This document shows, one piece after another, positions 63,438-64,000 of a stretch of DNA of 64,000 nt. The DNA lies in contig JAAFKL010000090.1 of NCBI GenBank assembly GCA_021399405.1, positions 12,310-76,309 of the forward strand, read 5' to 3'. Origin of the DNA: Candidatus Heimdallarchaeota archaeon. Lineage in GTDB: Archaea; Asgardarchaeota; Heimdallarchaeia; Heimdallarchaeales; Kariarchaeaceae. Position 1 is the first letter of the stretch. Every line of letters begins with the position of its first letter. Made by a program: the position numbers and the translations under genes. The notes beneath the pieces are model-generated. The model had not been told where the DNA came from. It was given only the letters and a program-made list of their open reading frames with translations, and made no database searches.

Positions 63438-63616
63438 TATTGAGATTTTTCATCACCCCTGATTAAGACAATTTCCCGTTTAAGTTTTATTGCGTTCGAA
63501 ATCAAATCATCAGCTAATTTAATTCTTTGCTCAATTGATAATTTACGAAATCTGAAGGAATCATCTTTTATTTGTTTCCAACGTAAACTTCGTCGATTCA
63601 CAATTGAGGGATTCAC
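63437..63616 (-). CDS. Small helical protein upstream of the nucleotidyltransferase
   Basis: 59 residues from a GTG at 63616 to TAA at 63437-63439. Basic N-terminal half (NRRSLRWKQIKDDSFRFRKL) and a helix LSIEQRIKLADDLISNAIKLKREIV; the pattern sIEqRIkladdLi resembles short N-terminal parts of HEPN-like or antitoxin proteins that precede nucleotidyltransferase genes. The stop codon overlaps the proposed ATT start of the next gene by one base. Not recognised further. Confidence 0.5.
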   Translation of the reverse strand: MNPSIVNRRSLRWKQIKDDSFRFRKLSIEQRIKLADDLISNAIKLKREIVLIRGDEKSQ

Positions 63617-63795
63617 TAGAAGTACTAGGATGTTATTCTGATTGTATATAATTTTGATTTATTGATTTATTAAAATTACAATTTATTTTTATTAAACTAA
63701 AATTATTTTGGATCGAAATATGTGTCTGTGGGGTTGAGTTGGCTTAATTTGAAGAATTTTGCTTTAAGTTCCATACCGATCCAACTATGCATTTA

Positions 63796-64000
63796 CTAAA
63801 AAACTCTGGTTATCCCATTAATACCATCAAATCCATCATCATAAGAATAAACCTCGTTAATTTTTTTCTCTCTCATTAAATAAACAATATTTGCATCGGT
63901 GTAACTCAGTGATTTGTACTTTTTTAATATTTGATATGTATTTTCGAAGGTTGAAGAATCATTATTGATGATTTGTATTTGATTTGAATTCATAAACATC
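63796..64000 (-). CDS. PIN-domain ribonuclease, C-terminal part (cut by window edge)
   Basis: 67 visible residues, frame open past the right edge. LSYTDANIVYLMREKKINEVYSYD is the second half of the PIN catalytic core: the Asp of YTDA and the SYDDGF Asp match the conserved acids of VapC-type toxins (LsltDA ... TfD..F). Ends INGITRVF, typical for the family. The N-terminal catalytic Asp and any antitoxin gene would lie right of the window. With the nucleotidyltransferase pair it makes a small toxin/defence-like corner. Confidence 0.7.
   Translation of the reverse strand, partial: MFMNSNQIQIINNDSSTFENTYQILKKYKSLSYTDANIVYLMREKKINEVYSYDDGFDGINGITRVF

Noticed and set aside
1..64000. tRNA, rRNA, CRISPR arrays, insertion sequences
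   Set aside because: Looked for T-arm-like GTTCGAATC strings, regular short repeats and transposase motifs and found none convincing; a covariance-model scan would be needed to exclude intron-bearing tRNAs.

Overview
The window looks like a piece of an AT-rich archaeal chromosome, most likely from an Asgard archaeon (Heimdallarchaeia-like). This is inference from gene content: a Ras/Rab-type small GTPase, several longin-like proteins, an alpha-SNAP-like TPR protein, a membrane protein with a RING/PHD-like zinc finger and many small zinc ribbons, beside archaeal-style TATA promoters, frequent leaderless or near-leaderless starts, a CheC/CheD/CheB/CheR chemosensory set and HypCDEF. Genes are mostly single or in short operons on both strands, with AT-rich spacers. 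I saw no rRNA, tRNA, CRISPR array or insertion sequence.

Layout. 1-8.9 kb: an acyl-CoA dehydrogenase cut by the left edge, a very large FtsX-type permease, an unexplained 590-base spacer, an SDR oxidoreductase, a VOC protein, the 3' remnant of a surface protein, an Eis-like acetyltransferase and a small zinc protein. 9-11.3 kb: ornithine aminotransferase, an Lrp/AsnC regulator and a small membrane protein. 11.5-16.2 kb: NiFe-hydrogenase maturation genes hypC-hypD divergent from hypF-hypE. 16.3-27 kb: housekeeping and accessory genes (MazG-like protein, amidohydrolase, SDR, longin-like protein, anchored oligopeptide-binding protein, membrane wHTH protein, EEP phosphatase/nuclease, MsrA) and the first copy of a two-gene module (7TM protein plus tandem ABM-like protein).

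27-51.1 kb is the most interesting part: a chemosensory island with two CheY, CheA, CheB, CheC, CheD, CheR, a CheW with a repetitive lysine-rich tail, a 999-residue protein made of five or six CheW-like domains, two MCPs (one with an HBM-type sensor, one dCache-like), a Ras-like GTPase directly before cheR, three paralogous longin-like proteins, two paralogous ribbon-helix-helix proteins with a hydrophobic tail, and two zinc-ribbon proteins. CheB has lost its phospho-acceptor and CheC has lost one of its two active sites. No archaellum gene and no recognisable CheF adaptor lie in the window, so the output may be something other than the usual archaellum switch.

51.3-64 kb: a small zinc ribbon, the second copy of the 7TM/ABM-like module, two adjacent coiled-coil/winged-helix proteins divergent from the SNAP-like TPR protein, a membrane zinc protein, a tandem VOC protein, a methyltransferase, the membrane RING/PHD-like protein, a beta-propeller/calcium-repeat receptor-like protein, and a nucleotidyltransferase with a small partner next to a PIN-domain gene cut by the right edge.

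Together the 24-53 kb region suggests a signalling island in which bacterial-type chemotaxis parts are combined with eukaryote-like small-GTPase and longin-like parts. The individual gene calls are mostly firm. The connections between them rest on gene order and paralogy only.
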